Shown here in pieces: positions 36,198-59,952 of a DNA stretch of 64,000 bases. The position numbers and the translations under genes are program-made. How positions within the stretch are numbered: position 1 is the stretch's first letter; every line of letters begins with the position of its first letter. The notes beneath the pieces were generated by a model, which was not told the origin of the DNA, ran no database searches, and saw only the letters and a list, made by a program, of their open reading frames with translations. This stretch comes from Rallus limicola (lineage: Eukaryota; Chordata; Aves; Gruiformes; Rallidae), in assembly GCA_022605955.1 (NCBI GenBank), contig JAKCOZ010000003.1, forward strand, positions 60,016,179 through 60,080,178, written 5' to 3'.

Positions 36198-36757
36198 ATA
36201 GAACCACAGAATCTTTAAGGTTGGAAAAGACCCTTAAGTCATCAGGTCTGACCATTAACCTAGCACTGCCATGCCTGATTTAGAATAGAAGAGTCATTTA
36301 GGTTGAAAAAGACCCAGCACTGCCAAGTTCACCACTAAACTATCTCCTTTAGCATCACATCTACACATCTCACAAATACCTCTGGGGATGGTGACGCCAC
36401 CACTTCCCTGAGCAGCCTGTTCCAGTGCTTGACAACCCCTTAGGGAGAAGAATTTTTTTTCCCTACTGTCCCATCTAAACTTCCCCTGGCACAACTTGAG
36501 GTAACTTCCTCTCATCGTGTCTCCTTTCAGGGAGCAGCAGAGATCAGTAAGGCCTCCCTCAGCCTCCTTTTCTCCAGGCTAAACAATTTACCCCCCATTC
36601 CTCAGCCACTCCTCATCAGACCTGTGCTCCAAACCCTTGACCACTTCGCTGCCCTTCTTTGGGAATGCTCCAGGACATCAGTGTCCTTGTAGTGAGGGGC
36701 CTGGAACTGGGCACAGTACTGGAGGTGCAGCCTCACTCCTGCTGAGTACTGAGTATT
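36198..36757 (-). mobile_element. CR1 LINE 3' end, in intron 1
   Basis: On the minus strand the frame 36515-36294 is the degraded C-terminal part of ORF2. The 3' end near 36198 reads like 'tccaaccttaaagattctgtgg'. The tail segment appears twice (about 36203-36240 and 36285-36312), a small partial duplication. Oriented against GOLPH3. Confidence 0.9.
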
Positions 36758-39383
36758 TAATAAAGAGTATTTGAATAGTTACCAAATTCAGAATCCTATG
36801 GTGTCAAAGCTAATGTATACAGGGTTTCTATTTAACTAGTTTGCCTGGCTGGCTATGGCTTTATTATAGCCTAAATGGATTATCTCATTAGGTTTTTCAC
36901 AGCTGGGGAAACAATTTTTGAGCTGCTGCATGATACTGTTTCTTTGTCTATACAGGAATTCTCATAACTTCCTGCAGTGCTTGTAAATATTTTTTTGCAA
37001 GTCCTACAGCCCTATTCTATTTTTAAGTGCAGCTTTGTGAAGTTTGAAAGTCAGGGATCTTGTATGCAAACCAGGAAGGGACAGCATTAGTCAGTGATTT
37101 AATTTAAAGTCAAGTGATGCTGCTAGCCTGTTTCCACTGAGGATCTCTTCCCCATATGAACGCTGCCTCCTGCTGCACTGTGCATGTCAGCCTCTGGGTC
37201 CTAGTGTATGTTTACAGTGTTTTGTATGCAGATCTGAGTTGGGGTAGTCCTGTAGCATGTAGGAAGGAGCTGTGAGAGCTTGTGCTTTGCTCAGAAAAGC
37301 TAGACCCAGTCCTTTGGTAAGGATTACTTGTTCATATGTCTGCTAACATCTAATTATGTGTCTTTACCTCTTGGAGCAGACATACAAATAAGATGGCTGC
37401 TCCCTATATATAATAAAAATACTTTGTTGCCTTCCTGTACCATCTGTGTCAGTAGATCTAGGGAGATCCATCAAGGTCACAGAAATTCAGGTATTTATAA
37501 ATCTGGAAGTGGAAAGTTACTGTATTACTTACCACAGTAAGATAAGGTGGGGAAGAATGCTCCTGTAGGAGAGACAGTGTCACAGGTCGATGGTGGGGAA
37601 AGATAAGGTAGGTTGGGTAACACAGAGGCACAGGGCCATCTTTGGGAGATGGACTAGTTAGTGAGTTTCAGGTGTTTCATTACTAACTGGACAGGAAGAC
37701 CTGTGTGAGGGGGAAATTGGGTGAGGGGCATGGGAAAAGGAGAAAGTGAGTAAGTGCTGCAGGAGGTGGTGGAAAAGAAATGTGTGATGAACACAGTTAA
37801 CTTAAAGCAGAGAGAGGATCTTAGTCTTAGCTTTGTGCCTTGCCATGCCTGGAAAGTATGAATTTTCAAAGTCAGTGTAGTAACAAGTTTCTGTCATAAA
37901 CTTTATTCTTACTTCCCTTTATACTTGTCTAGCAAAACTATTTTGTACTTGAAAATTTTTAGGTCAGTTCTGATGAAGAATGCTGTTGTGCTTTATTTGT
38001 TTAAATAAGAGATGGTTGTAAACATTCTTTTGATCTTAGAATCAGTGCAGATTTAAAATTTTGTCTTGAGCTATTCATAGCTTAAAGTGCTTTTCTAGTG
38101 TCAGATAAAAATAGTTCCCTGCCTTGTAAGACTTCCCTCCCTCTGTCCCTAGCTGCTTAGTAACTTCCATGAAATGAGTGTTTTGTCGAGTTAGGATGTT
38201 TATAAAGTTGAATAAAATAAAAATATTTGGTGTATCTGTGAGAAAATGAATTCTATATAAGAGCATTAAATAGCAGAATGATTTTCATCTATAAATAGTG
38301 GTCTTTGATCTTCAATCTAAGTGCTTTGGGACTATTAGGTATTTGGAGTAACAGTGAGAACAGTATTAAAAGGACAGACCAAATCTTGTTCCCTGACTTG
38401 CAACAGGCAGTGGCCAGGCCACGGTCAGTGAATGGGGGTGCACAGAATGACAGCTCTTCCAGTGTACACTGACTTTGGCTGGGTGGGAGCTTCCCAGACA
38501 ATGTGTAGCTTACAGATCTACTGCCCTCTGTCAAACTTCATTATCAATCTCCTATGATTTTTAACTAATATTTAGAGGATTTTTAACAAACTTGCCTTCC
38601 TTTTGAAACAGTTGAATAGATACATAGAAAAGAAGTTAGCTGTTGACTTTCTAACCCATGAGCTAGCTTCCTTTACTACCTTCTAGTCCTTGTCTGTGAA
38701 AAAGGAAAAGTTGTTTCCTTTGTAAATACATTATTCTATATTGCTATTCTTTCTTTATATCATTATTATTCTACTTCTTTCATACCTCCTCACTGCCCAT
38801 TTATAGTCTCTTTAATAGGCAGTAGTTCTATAATGCTGAACATTATTCTTCTCTTCTCGTGTGCCTTTTTCTAGTTATGCTGTATGCAATTTGAAGTATG
38901 TGTCAAGAAACTCTTTGCAGTGTTGGAGATAAATGCTTGCATCTACTGATTTTACAGTTACACCAGAAAGTTTCAGTTAATTTAAAGGATGATTTAGTTA
39001 GACTGCTCTGTACTAAACTGACCTTCTGTGAAAGTTCTTCAGTTGTTTGAGGTCTTTGCAGTAAGTGCCAAAAACAATCAGTTCATCTGCCTGAACGATC
39101 TGGAAAGATCAGTTTAATGGATTGAGAAATGTTTGGGCTGACACCAGCTGTTCTAAAATACCTCCTTCTTCACTGTGTTAATAGCAGTATAATTTCTGTG
39201 TATTGAAAGATTTCCCTTCTCAAGTGGATCACCTGCAAACTCTGAGCCTGGAGGAAAAAACAAGACGGTCAGGCAGTAGACATTCTCATTCTTTTAATGT
39301 CATCGAACCCACAGGATAAGCAGTTCCAATTATGAAGACCATGATCTTTTTGAGGATCACTTGATTAAAAACTGTTGGATGGT
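36758..39383 (+). other. GOLPH3: GOLPH3 intron 1, unassigned stretch
   Basis: No exon, repeat or structured element was recognised. Confidence 0.6.
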
Positions 39384-39540
39384 TGTGCAGTCTCCATGCT
39401 TGGAGGTTTTCAAGACTTGCCTGAGTAGAACTCTGAGCAACTTGATCTGACTTCATAGTTGAACCTGCTTTCAGCAGGAGATTGTACCTAGAGATCTCCT
39501 GTGGTCCCTTCCAACCTGAATTATCCTACAATCCTGTGTT
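39384..39540 (+). mobile_element. short CR1 LINE 3' fragment
   Basis: It reads 'gcagtctccatgcttggag', then a block on 'ttcaagac..gcctg', and ends 'gtggtcccttccaacctga' with 'atcctgtg'. This is the last ~155 bp of CR1. Confidence 0.85.
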
Positions 39541-50976
<11,436 letters not shown>

Positions 50977-52465
50977 CTGCATTCAGACTGAAGTGTTCTC
51001 CCTTCTTTCATGTAAACCAGTTGTTTCTCTTCTATTGACTATCCATATTTTCTGTAATTTGTACCTTCTCACATGATGAATTGGCTCTTGTTTAATGGGA
51101 ATTATAAGTGGTGTATTCCCTCCTTCTCTGTGTATCTGTATACAGGATTCTGCTGGTACAAGAGACCTTCCTGTTTAAAAAAAAACAACAGAAAAAAGAT
51201 TTACTGCCATATTGGCATTCCATTTCCTATTCAGTTTGAGTTCTCTGAAACACGTTGGGTAATCTGTTTCTCATCTTTTGTTACTGAAGTGGTTTAACAC
51301 AGAAAGCACCTCAAGAAGCAAACATGCATGCTGGCTGACACAGATGTGTGCATGCATCTTCTGCAGTACAATTCACAACAGGTTAAAAAGGGCCTTTTTA
51401 AATCACCAAAGCTCCGTGTCGAAGTGTCTGTCAGGACATTTTATACACAGATATTATTTCAGTTGTATCTAACAAAATTACTTTAAAAGCAGAAATGCCA
51501 TTAAGCAGCTTTGTCAGTGGTTTCTGTAAAATGCCCTATAAATTTTACTTTTCATGCAAGTCTCTTGTGTACTTACATTTTCATTAGAATGATAGCTGAG
51601 TCATAAGGCTAGTGTAGAAAGGTCCAAGTGTTTCATAAACCAGTTTGGGGATGGGATACATTCCATTATATTGTATATATAGATCCAATTGTATATTAAC
51701 TACTGCCCCATCTTAGTATTTTGCAAGATCTACTTAATTGTACACCTGGTGCCCCTTATTTGCTATCAGCCATTGCCATTTGATGGAAAGAAAGGCCTCC
51801 TGTAAAGAGCATGTATGTGAAAGCTGTTTTTCCTGTGTCTGCAGAGTTTGCCACCCAGGTATTCTCGGTGTACACGTTGCCTTTGACAATTAGTGTGTGG
51901 AAAGAGACCATTTTCTGTCATCGTCTGAACTTCCCCCGCCCCGTATGGAAGAGGCTCGTGACCAGTACAATTCTTGAGCGCAGTTTTTAATTTGTACAAC
52001 AAATTAATGATTCTCTTTCAAACCTCATAATCTGTTTTACAGTTCAAAAACAAAAAGTCAGTCCTAGCAGGTGTTGCATGTAAATGGTTTGCAAGTAATG
52101 ACTGCAGTTCAGATTATTAAGATTTCTGTAATGGGACGCTCTGCTACGTCTTAATTTTTTTATATATAATTATGCTGATTAGCACACTATTGTAAAAAAA
52201 CCAAAACTTCAGCATTTTAAAATTTATTGCCTCTTTGCCACTGCTTGTAATCTCTCATTGGTTTAACAGTGTAAATATTATGCATTGAAAAATTAAGCAT
52301 TGATTTACATTTTTTCCTCATAACAATACAGATTTCTAGTGGGGCTTACAGGTGTTTAGAAACGTTTTTGGTTAATGTTCAGAGCAAGAATACTAGATGG
52401 TGTATAACTGTAGAGTTAAAATTTAAGGATCCCTTAATCTGTATACTAGCTTTTTACCTACAGTA

Positions 52466-52471
52466 AATAAA
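52466..52471 (+). terminator. GOLPH3: proximal GOLPH3 poly(A) signal
   Basis: AATAAA about 1.49 kb after the stop, followed within 40 bp by a T-rich stretch ('catttttatttttttg' near 52510). Confidence 0.6.
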
Positions 52472-52953
52472 CTATGATCTTAAAAGTGCCTGAAACAGAG
52501 CAAGCATGTCATTTTTATTTTTTTGTTGCTAATTAGAAAGGTTTTATTGCTTAACTGAAAGCTTTAGTTAATATTCTTATTAGAAGGGGAGAGTTTATAT
52601 TAAGTAGATGAAACGGACCTAATCAGTGGTGTGGCTCAGATCTGCAGGATTCATGGCTGAGACAGACTGAGTTAGTTTGTGAGTGTGCAGCAGTGCCTGC
52701 CATCGGTAGTCCTTTTCTATCGTGAGCACAACTATACAGCCTCATCTGTGACTGGACTTCCAGTTTTGCACTTCTTTTTTCAATCATTTAGATGCTGAAG
52801 TAGTTCACTTTAAAAAAAAAAAAAAAAACCAAACGACTTAGATTCATCTTAACTGTGACCTTTTTTAAATACAGGTTTTTAAAATATGGTCCTTAACACT
52901 TAATAGCACACTGTTCTTTCAGTTCTTAAATGCTATTTCTTTAGGAAAAATTA

Positions 52954-53001
52954 AATAAAAAGTATACTGTAAGATGTTTCAAACTCTGGTTTACAAATAA
53001 A
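52954..53001 (+). terminator. GOLPH3: distal pair of GOLPH3 poly(A) signals
   Basis: Two AATAAA hexamers at 52954-52959 and 52996-53001, followed by a GT-rich stretch ('atggtgttttcagttgtaag'), a typical downstream element. Confidence 0.65.
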
Positions 53002-53020
53002 AAGGCAAATGGTGTTTTCA

Positions 53021-56000
53021 GTTGTAAGATGCTGTGTTTAAGACTTTGAGGAGCTTGGGCATGAACTTTGGACGTTTTCTTTGAAACATTTCAAAATGTG
53101 ATAGCTTTAAGTAGAGAACTGAAAGCTGCTGTGGTGCTGTTATATTTGACAGCTTATAGAAAACTTTCTGTACTTGATAATATATGCTAACTCACTGCTT
53201 TCATTGTCTCACTTCTGTGATCTGTTTTCTCATTTTCTGTTGCTCTTTGAGAGAAGAAAGAAGTTAGGTGGAAAGGTCAGAAAAATAGAGAAGTCTTTAG
53301 GAGCAACTTAAGGACACAAAACTTTTTAAATGGCTTTGAAAATCTAAGTTACTTGGAAGATGGAAAGTGTCTTTCATAATCCCTTTTCTGTCCTCATCTT
53401 TGCTCTGTATTATGCGTGATAGGTTGTGGAGGATGCTGGGGTTCTGTCACCCTTACAGCCAGCATGGTTTAAAAGATGTCACCCTTTAATCCCCTCCAGA
53501 AAAAAGTTGTGGGTGGGGTTTTTTTCCTTGCTTCTCTTTGTGTAAAAGGTAACTGGCTACAGTATTTATCACTTTTGCTCAAGGAGAGGACCCTCTGACT
53601 GATGGGGGGGAGTTGGTACTGGGTGCATCAGATAACTTTGATGCGAGTAATTCCGGCTTTGTGATTAGCAATGGTGTCTTTTTCCTAGACCACCCTGGAT
53701 GTGCAGGAGGAATAGATGAGCTTTTGGAGTCTTCAGTCCTATGTTGTGCTTTAGAAAGCCCAAAGCCTCCCAAGTGCTACCAGACCTTATGTCTAACAAG
53801 GCCAAGTAAGTTTGGTAGGTTAACAGGGACTGATACAGCAAACACTCTTGCCTTCATTTCAGGTTCTAGTAAAACCATTAAACATGAGGGGCTGCTTTGT
53901 TCTGCTGAGACTCGGGTACCCTTCTACCTGTGGGCTGCTACTGCAACTCACTGAGAGCTGGGTTTAAGACACTTTTGGCTGCTCCCAGTCCTCAGCTCTT
54001 GATGGATACTGAAAAAGATGCTATCCATACCTTGCACGCTTGCCTCAAGGAAGAACCTGTATTATTCAGGGATGGGTTCCTCTAAAACATTTTCAAGCTA
54101 ATATCAAAAATGGGATTTTGAAAGTTAAATCCCCAAGCAGTGTGTGTATATATATGATACAGTTCTACAGCCCTTGAGATTTACATCCTCCCCTCCTGTG
54201 TTTCTAGAGACGATGTTACAGTGCTCCTATATGGAATGCTAGTGAAACCTATGTGCCATACATGATGCTCACGAAGTGAGGGTTGCACAAATCGGCTGTA
54301 AAAGGCTGGTGACTGCTCACGTGTTCATGCCCATTTCTCCTACAAAGTGAAGATCTGTATTAACGTGTTCTCTGTGAACTGGACTGAGTCTGTACTGAAA
54401 CAAAATAAAGCACCCTTTCAAGCTATGAGCTGCAAGTGGTTACTGCGTATCACATGCATACAATGCCTAAAGGGAACTGCACTTTTCCACTTCCTAAGTG
54501 ATTTCCAGATTTTCCTGAAACTGGTCTTCACCAGTTTGGGAAACAGAACTTTTAAGGTCTCCATCTAAACGTCAGTTCAGCCTCTTCGGACAGACTGTGT
54601 CAGTGCTCTGTTGCCCTCATAGTAAAGGAATTGTTTCCTGAAAAAAACCCATAGCTAATAGATACTGTGGCAATGCTTAATTTATACAGCATTTTAACTG
54701 GGAGATGAGATGCTGTCAAGTGCTTTTTAAGTGCCAACCATAAAGGGTGATTTTGGGTGCGTGTAGGAGGAAAAGATGTCTGGATGGGGAAGAAGCATGG
54801 TCAGACTCGCTGGCCGTGTTAATCTCTAAACAAAATCTGGAGTTGCCTTGCGTTGTCTTGTTTTCTTCTGCCTACAAAGCAGCAGCCTGTGAAAAAGCTG
54901 ATGGTAGGAAATGCCTCCTGAATCAGGAGAAAGGTTCTGTAGAAACTGGGAAAAAAAGCTAGTTCTTAAAAAAGAATGGGAAGAAATGATGAGTAGTAGC
55001 AATTTGGCTTACCACTACCACCTTTCTGTACTTCTAAACAGCTTGTGGTTTCAGCAGGTTTTTTTTTCTCTTGGTCTCTGTTTCTTCTCCTTTCTCTGTT
55101 GCTTGGTGTCTTCCTCTTCCGTGCTCATCAACGAGTTGTACTAATTTCCAACCTTAGGTGTTTCCACTTGCCTTTTTATTACTAACCTTTTGTTCGTTTC
55201 AGTTTTTACCAGCAGCTCAAGCTTGACTCTCCATTACCCTGTCCTCAGCATTGCTTTCTCCCCTGCTTCGATCCCCTGCCAATGCCACAAGGAACCTCCC
55301 CATCCACAAAAAAATAACGTGTGTCAGTGCGAGCTGCCATGCAGATGTCCGCCTGCTACAGCCTTTAACATGTGGTTTGTTAAGGTGAACAAAACTTGGT
55401 GCTAATTTACCTTGACACTGTTCCTTGATTCAAAAGCAAGCTGTTGACCCTACAGCAGGGAGGGCTTGCAGCTGAGGATGTGATCACATAAGCTGTTTTC
55501 CTGGCAAAAGAGCCTGAAATCTATTAGGTTTTCATATTTGCTTTCTCAGCTCCCAATACATCATTCAGTTCCTTCCTATCTGGTGTCTGCTCAGAAAGGA
55601 TTTGCCGTCATCCAGTGCACTGGTCCTTTGGGACTTACCATGTGTTGCCCCCTCCTTTTCTACAGTTCAAGTCTTGGACTTCTCTCCCCCACCCCCCCCG
55701 GCTTTGCCCAGGGATTGATCTTGAAGGTAGGTGCTAGGAGAAGACTTCACTGGTCATGAAGTGAAACAACAGGCAGTTCATAAGCTTTCTCTGCCCTTGC
55801 CAGGGCATCATTCTTTGTTTCCTGTCTGTTAAAATGAAACAAAATCATGTCTCAAACAGCTTTTAAAATCCTGCTCTAACTCCTTAAGCTCCTGAGGGCC
55901 TCAGTCACTTCTGAAAATAAGATTTAGCTAAGTCATGTATAAGTTTTGCAATGCTAAACAGAACAACGCCTACATGCCATTCAACATCTCAGATTTTGTA

Positions 56001-57755
56001 TTGAGAGGACTTGCAGAAGAACCTTAACAAAACCAGACTGTTTCTCCAAGGAGCAGCCTTACAGTAACCCACCTCAGCCGTGACAGTGACCAGAGCCCTG
56101 GATGGGCTCAGGTGAAAAACCAGCCCAAGGGAGCTTCCTGTCTGGAAAGGTCTGAGATTCCTGAGGGTGTTAATCCTGACACAATGTTCCTAATATTTGG
56201 TAAAGATCTTGTGTAGATGTGTGCTTCATTGCCCTTCACCTCTTAGTGAAATCTGAGTTGCCCGTGGGCTAGAAGCTAGGAAGCCTTGCTGCTGCTTGGG
56301 TGATGTGGGGGGTGCTCTCCATCCAGACAGGCCATGAACATTCTTAGCCATGATAGACCTTGAGGGTCCTCACCTGGAGGCTACTCTCCCAGTTGTCCCA
56401 CCCCACGTGCCCCAAGAAGACCTTCTGGGCTTGAAGAGTTTCTTTTGAGTGTGGCAGAGGGAACTGGAGAGCTGTGAACTGAGGGGGCTGGCCCGTGCCC
56501 CCACCAGCCAATCTGCTGCAGATGTGTCTGGGGCTGTGCTTGTGCCTGCGTGGGAGAGGAGCAGCCGGCTGTTCACAAAGGCTTCAGTCATCCAGGAAAG
56601 CACCACGTCATGCAGTTGGGTGGTTGTACTTGAAACAAGAGAGTGCGTGTGACCTTCCTTAAACTGGAATATGTACAAATAAATCAGGCCTGAAATAAAA
56701 TGCAATTATAAACACATTTGGAATAACAACTAAGGTCTGTTGGCTGGATTCATTGCAAACAGGAAATGGAGCTAAATTCATTGCATTAATAAATGCCTTG
56801 CTGCAAATACACTGCCTGCTGTTAGGCACTAGCTATTGAGAACTTCCTTCTGAGATCCAGCTGAAGATTTACACGCATTTTAATATACCCAAATCTGAGA
56901 TGCTCGGCCAAAACCAGAATCCCTTCTGTTGAAGCAGCAGTGACATGCAGGGGAACTTGTACACAGCACTTAGGGACATTTGAACTAATTACAGTTTTCT
57001 TTAAGAGGAAACAAAGTAATCTTTTGATTGTACTAATGTATTCTTCTATATTTTTGTTTTTTTCTTCTTGGAGAATGGACAGGACCTGCTGCCAAGATCA
57101 CATATGGCTGGCAGTCAGAACAGGGGCTAAGGATTTGTGAGCCACGAATAGCAGAAATGTCTGGCACATTTTCATTTACTCTGTACAGCGATGGAGAGAA
57201 GCAACCATTATTGCATCCTTAATTGAAGTGTATCTTCAGAAGGTAATTGCTTAGAGGATAGCTAGAGGTATGAGCAGGTTGGTGAGTCTCCTGCTCTTAG
57301 TGTATCTTGCAGGTTATGTTAAATCAGTGGCACAGAAAGGAGTCCGGAAAGTTGAAAGTGCACCCTGTGGGATTACAGGAATGAATAGGGTTCGAGTCAG
57401 CTTGGTCCTTAGCCCTTTGGTTGTACAGTCAAGTTTAAGTCCCAGCTCTCCCACGTCAGTGTCTCTGAGCTGCTCAGGGCTTTGCAGATTTGCCACTTGC
57501 CTGTTTCAGATGTGCAGCCAACTGTCAAGGCTGCTCTGGAAGCTCTTCTCCCAGGCTTGTCTTCCTCTCCAAAGGCTGGGAGCCCTGTGCCCGTAAGCTT
57601 CCCACACTCAGCACTGGAGATCTAGAGGGTTTGCAAAGGAGCTGCACATATGGTGTTTTCGGATGAGGCAGCCTATAATGAACTCTGTTGGTCTGTCAAC
57701 AAGTGAGGGAGACAGCCAAGTGACATGAAATACGGAAAACGCTGATACATTCTTC
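53021..57755. other. intergenic downstream of GOLPH3, no gene recognised
   Basis: The open frames at 53613-53954 (plus, 113 codons) and 56705-56370 (minus, 111 codons) have no motif I know. AATAAA hexamers occur near 54408, 56679 and 56695. In mammals the next gene on this side is PDZD2, converging with GOLPH3; I could not recognise any of its exons. Confidence 0.5.
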
Positions 57756-57799
57756 TTTGCCTGCACCAGAGCTTGGTGTGTGCCTCAGCAGCTTGGGAT

Positions 57800-58460
57800 G
57801 GAGTGAGGCAACTAGCAGCAGGACTGCTCAGAGGCTGGATGTACACACATCCATAGGGCTGGATGGGATTCTCCCCAAGGGGCTGAGTGGTAGCAAGCTT
57901 CAGCTAGAAAAAAATCACAGTGTCTTGGGAAGTCCTTGAGGACTGGGCCAGCGTTCTACCTACCTTTGAGATGAAAAACATAGTTACAGTCAGCTTTGCC
58001 TCAAGTTCTGGGCAAGTGCAGGCAGCACAACCTATTGAGTCCACTTTAACATGTAACGGGGCAGGAAGGCAGTAGGGAATGGTCAAAGATTTACAAAGTG
58101 CAAATTGGGCCTGACCAACAAAGCTGCTTTCTGTGAGGAAATGTCTGGCTGTGGGGATGAGGGGAGGGCAGTGGATTTAAGACCACTTGGCTTCAGGGAG
58201 GCTTTCAACACCATCTCTAGAGCACTCTTGGAAAGAGGCTGTGGAAATACAAGCTGGAAGACTGGAAGACTGGACTGTTAGCTGAAGTGAAAACTGGCTG
58301 GACCACTGGGCTCCAGTAGTAGACCGGGACTAATACTGTTCTCTAGCACCATCAGACACTTACAAGAAGAGAAAAGGCTTATATTTGTTGTGAATGATAA
58401 AGGAGAATGGTTAACATGCCAGATGGAAGAGCTTGAATTCAGAGGGACATAGAGAAGCTT
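57800..58460 (+). mobile_element. possible ancient LINE reverse-transcriptase remnant
   Basis: Two short segments resemble LINE RT blocks in the right order: GLDGILPKGL (57856-57885) and GFREAFNTISRALL (58189-58230). The frame between them is broken. The ends cannot be defined and there is no CR1 3' tail attached. It is weak evidence. Confidence 0.35.
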
Positions 58461-58667
58461 GAAACTGAGACAACAGGCAGCTGTGGAAGTTAAGCAAGGA
58501 GACATGCAGTCCTGTGCCCAAGGTGGGGAAAAAGTAATGTACTGGTGCAGACTGGAAACCAAGTGGAAGTGATGCTGCTAGGAAGGAGGTTAACCATGTT
58601 TAATGTGAGCCTCCAGGACACTCTCATCACAATATGAAGAAGATAGGCAGTAGTTAAGAGGGAACTA

Positions 58668-59469
58668 CTTGTGGCACAGAGAGGGGCAGGGACTGGGGGA
58701 ATTGGGCTTTTGGTCAGTTCCTCAAAAGATGTTTTCCTTAGCTGGGGTGGAGGGGGAGGAGAGGAGCATTCTTCACACCTGTTCTTCTGATGCCCTGTGG
58801 GGTCCCACCCACAGCAGACATTCCTCCATGAACTTCTCCAGCATGAGTCCTTTCCCATGGAGCTTCAGCTCTTCCCCAGCTGCCCCAGTGTGGGTCACTG
58901 CTATGGGGTGCAGTCATAAATCACAGAATGTCTCTCAGGCCCAGACTGCTCCAGCCTGCTCGCCAACGGGGCCACAAGCCCCTCCCCCAGCAAACCATCC
59001 CTAGTGCTGGCAGGGGCTTGCTCCAGTGTGGTCACAGCATCTCCTGTATGTCTCCCCCTGCTCCAGCGTGGGGCCTCTCCACAGGCTGCAGGTGGGGTCT
59101 TGGCCTTTTCCATGGGCTGTGGGGGGAACCCTGGTTTCCCCAGGGGCTGCAGGGGCATCTTTCTCTCTGGCACCTGGGGCGCCTCTTCCCTCCCTTCCCT
59201 GGCCTTGGTTCCCACACGGTTCTTTACATCTTCTCACTCCCTTCTCTGGGGGCAAAAAGCGGCTGCTTGAAGTTTTGTCTCCTAAATGTGGCTCCCAGAG
59301 GCGCTGTGACCGTCACTGATGGGCTCGGCCTTGGTCAGTGGCAGGTCTGGCCTGAAGCCGGCTGGTGTTTGCTCTGTGGGGCCTGCAGAGACCTTCTGGC
59401 TGCTTCTTGTAGAAGCCACCCCTGAGCCCCCTCCTCTGACAGAACCCAGCCATGTAAAACTATGACACA
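58668..59469 (-). repeat. ERVL-type LTR, truncated at its 3' end
   Basis: On the minus strand it starts TGTGTCATAG at about 59469. It runs collinear with 15704-16895 and, in reverse, with 2190-2964. The homology ends near 58668, so the R-U5 end seen at 2700-2964 is missing. The overlapping open frames (for example 58928-59425) come from its GC-rich sequence. Confidence 0.8.
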
Positions 59470-59485
59470 TGCCCAAGTTTGTATC

Positions 59486-59952
59486 CCTTGGTTCAAAAGG
59501 ATATTGAAAAAATAGGGTCCAGCAAAGGGCTATAAGTTTGGTCCTGGGTGACTTAGCCTACAAGAAGAGGTAGAGACAGCTGGGATTGTTTGATCTAGAG
59601 AAGAGAAGACCTAGGGGTCCACAACTACTTGAAAGGAGAGTTACAAAAATAACAGGGACAAACTGGTGTCAGTAGCAGCAGGTAATGTACCAGTGGGTGA
59701 CACCATCATGCTGAACCTTTGGATTTTCAAATTGGACTTTATGAAAACTTCTTCACTTGGAGGGTGGTACAGCCCTGGAGTAGACTAACAAGAAGCGTTG
59801 TGGTATCTCCATCCTTGGAGGTCTCACACAGTTGTCTAGACAAAGCCACAGCTGACCGGATCCGCTGTTGGCAAAAACTCTGCTACAAGTGGGAGGTTGA
59901 GCTGGATGACCTCCAAAGGTCCTTCTCAGCTAACATTTCTGTAATCCTGTGA
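59486..59952 (+). mobile_element. CR1 LINE 3' end
   Basis: It reads as degraded ORF2 end (ENFFTWRVVQPWSRL at about 59743-59790) followed by the 3' tail 'gagctggatgacctccaaaggtcc' and 'taatcctgtgatc' at 59952. It abuts the LTR at 58668-59469. Confidence 0.9.

Larger units (their letters stand above)
50977..53020 (+). other. GOLPH3: GOLPH3 3' untranslated region
   Basis: AT-rich sequence after the stop, with AATAAA hexamers at 52466, 52954 and 52996. The length (1.5-2.0 kb) is close to that of mammalian GOLPH3 mRNA. The exact end cannot be fixed by reading. Confidence 0.75.

Noticed and set aside
53613..53954. 113-codon open frame downstream of GOLPH3, and the minus frame opposite it
   Set aside because: I considered a coding exon of the convergent PDZD2. 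No PDZ or other motif and no clear splice sites were visible, so I do not call it.
58928..59425. 165-codon open frame
   Set aside because: Inside the ERVL LTR at 58668-59469 and antisense to it; no motif.
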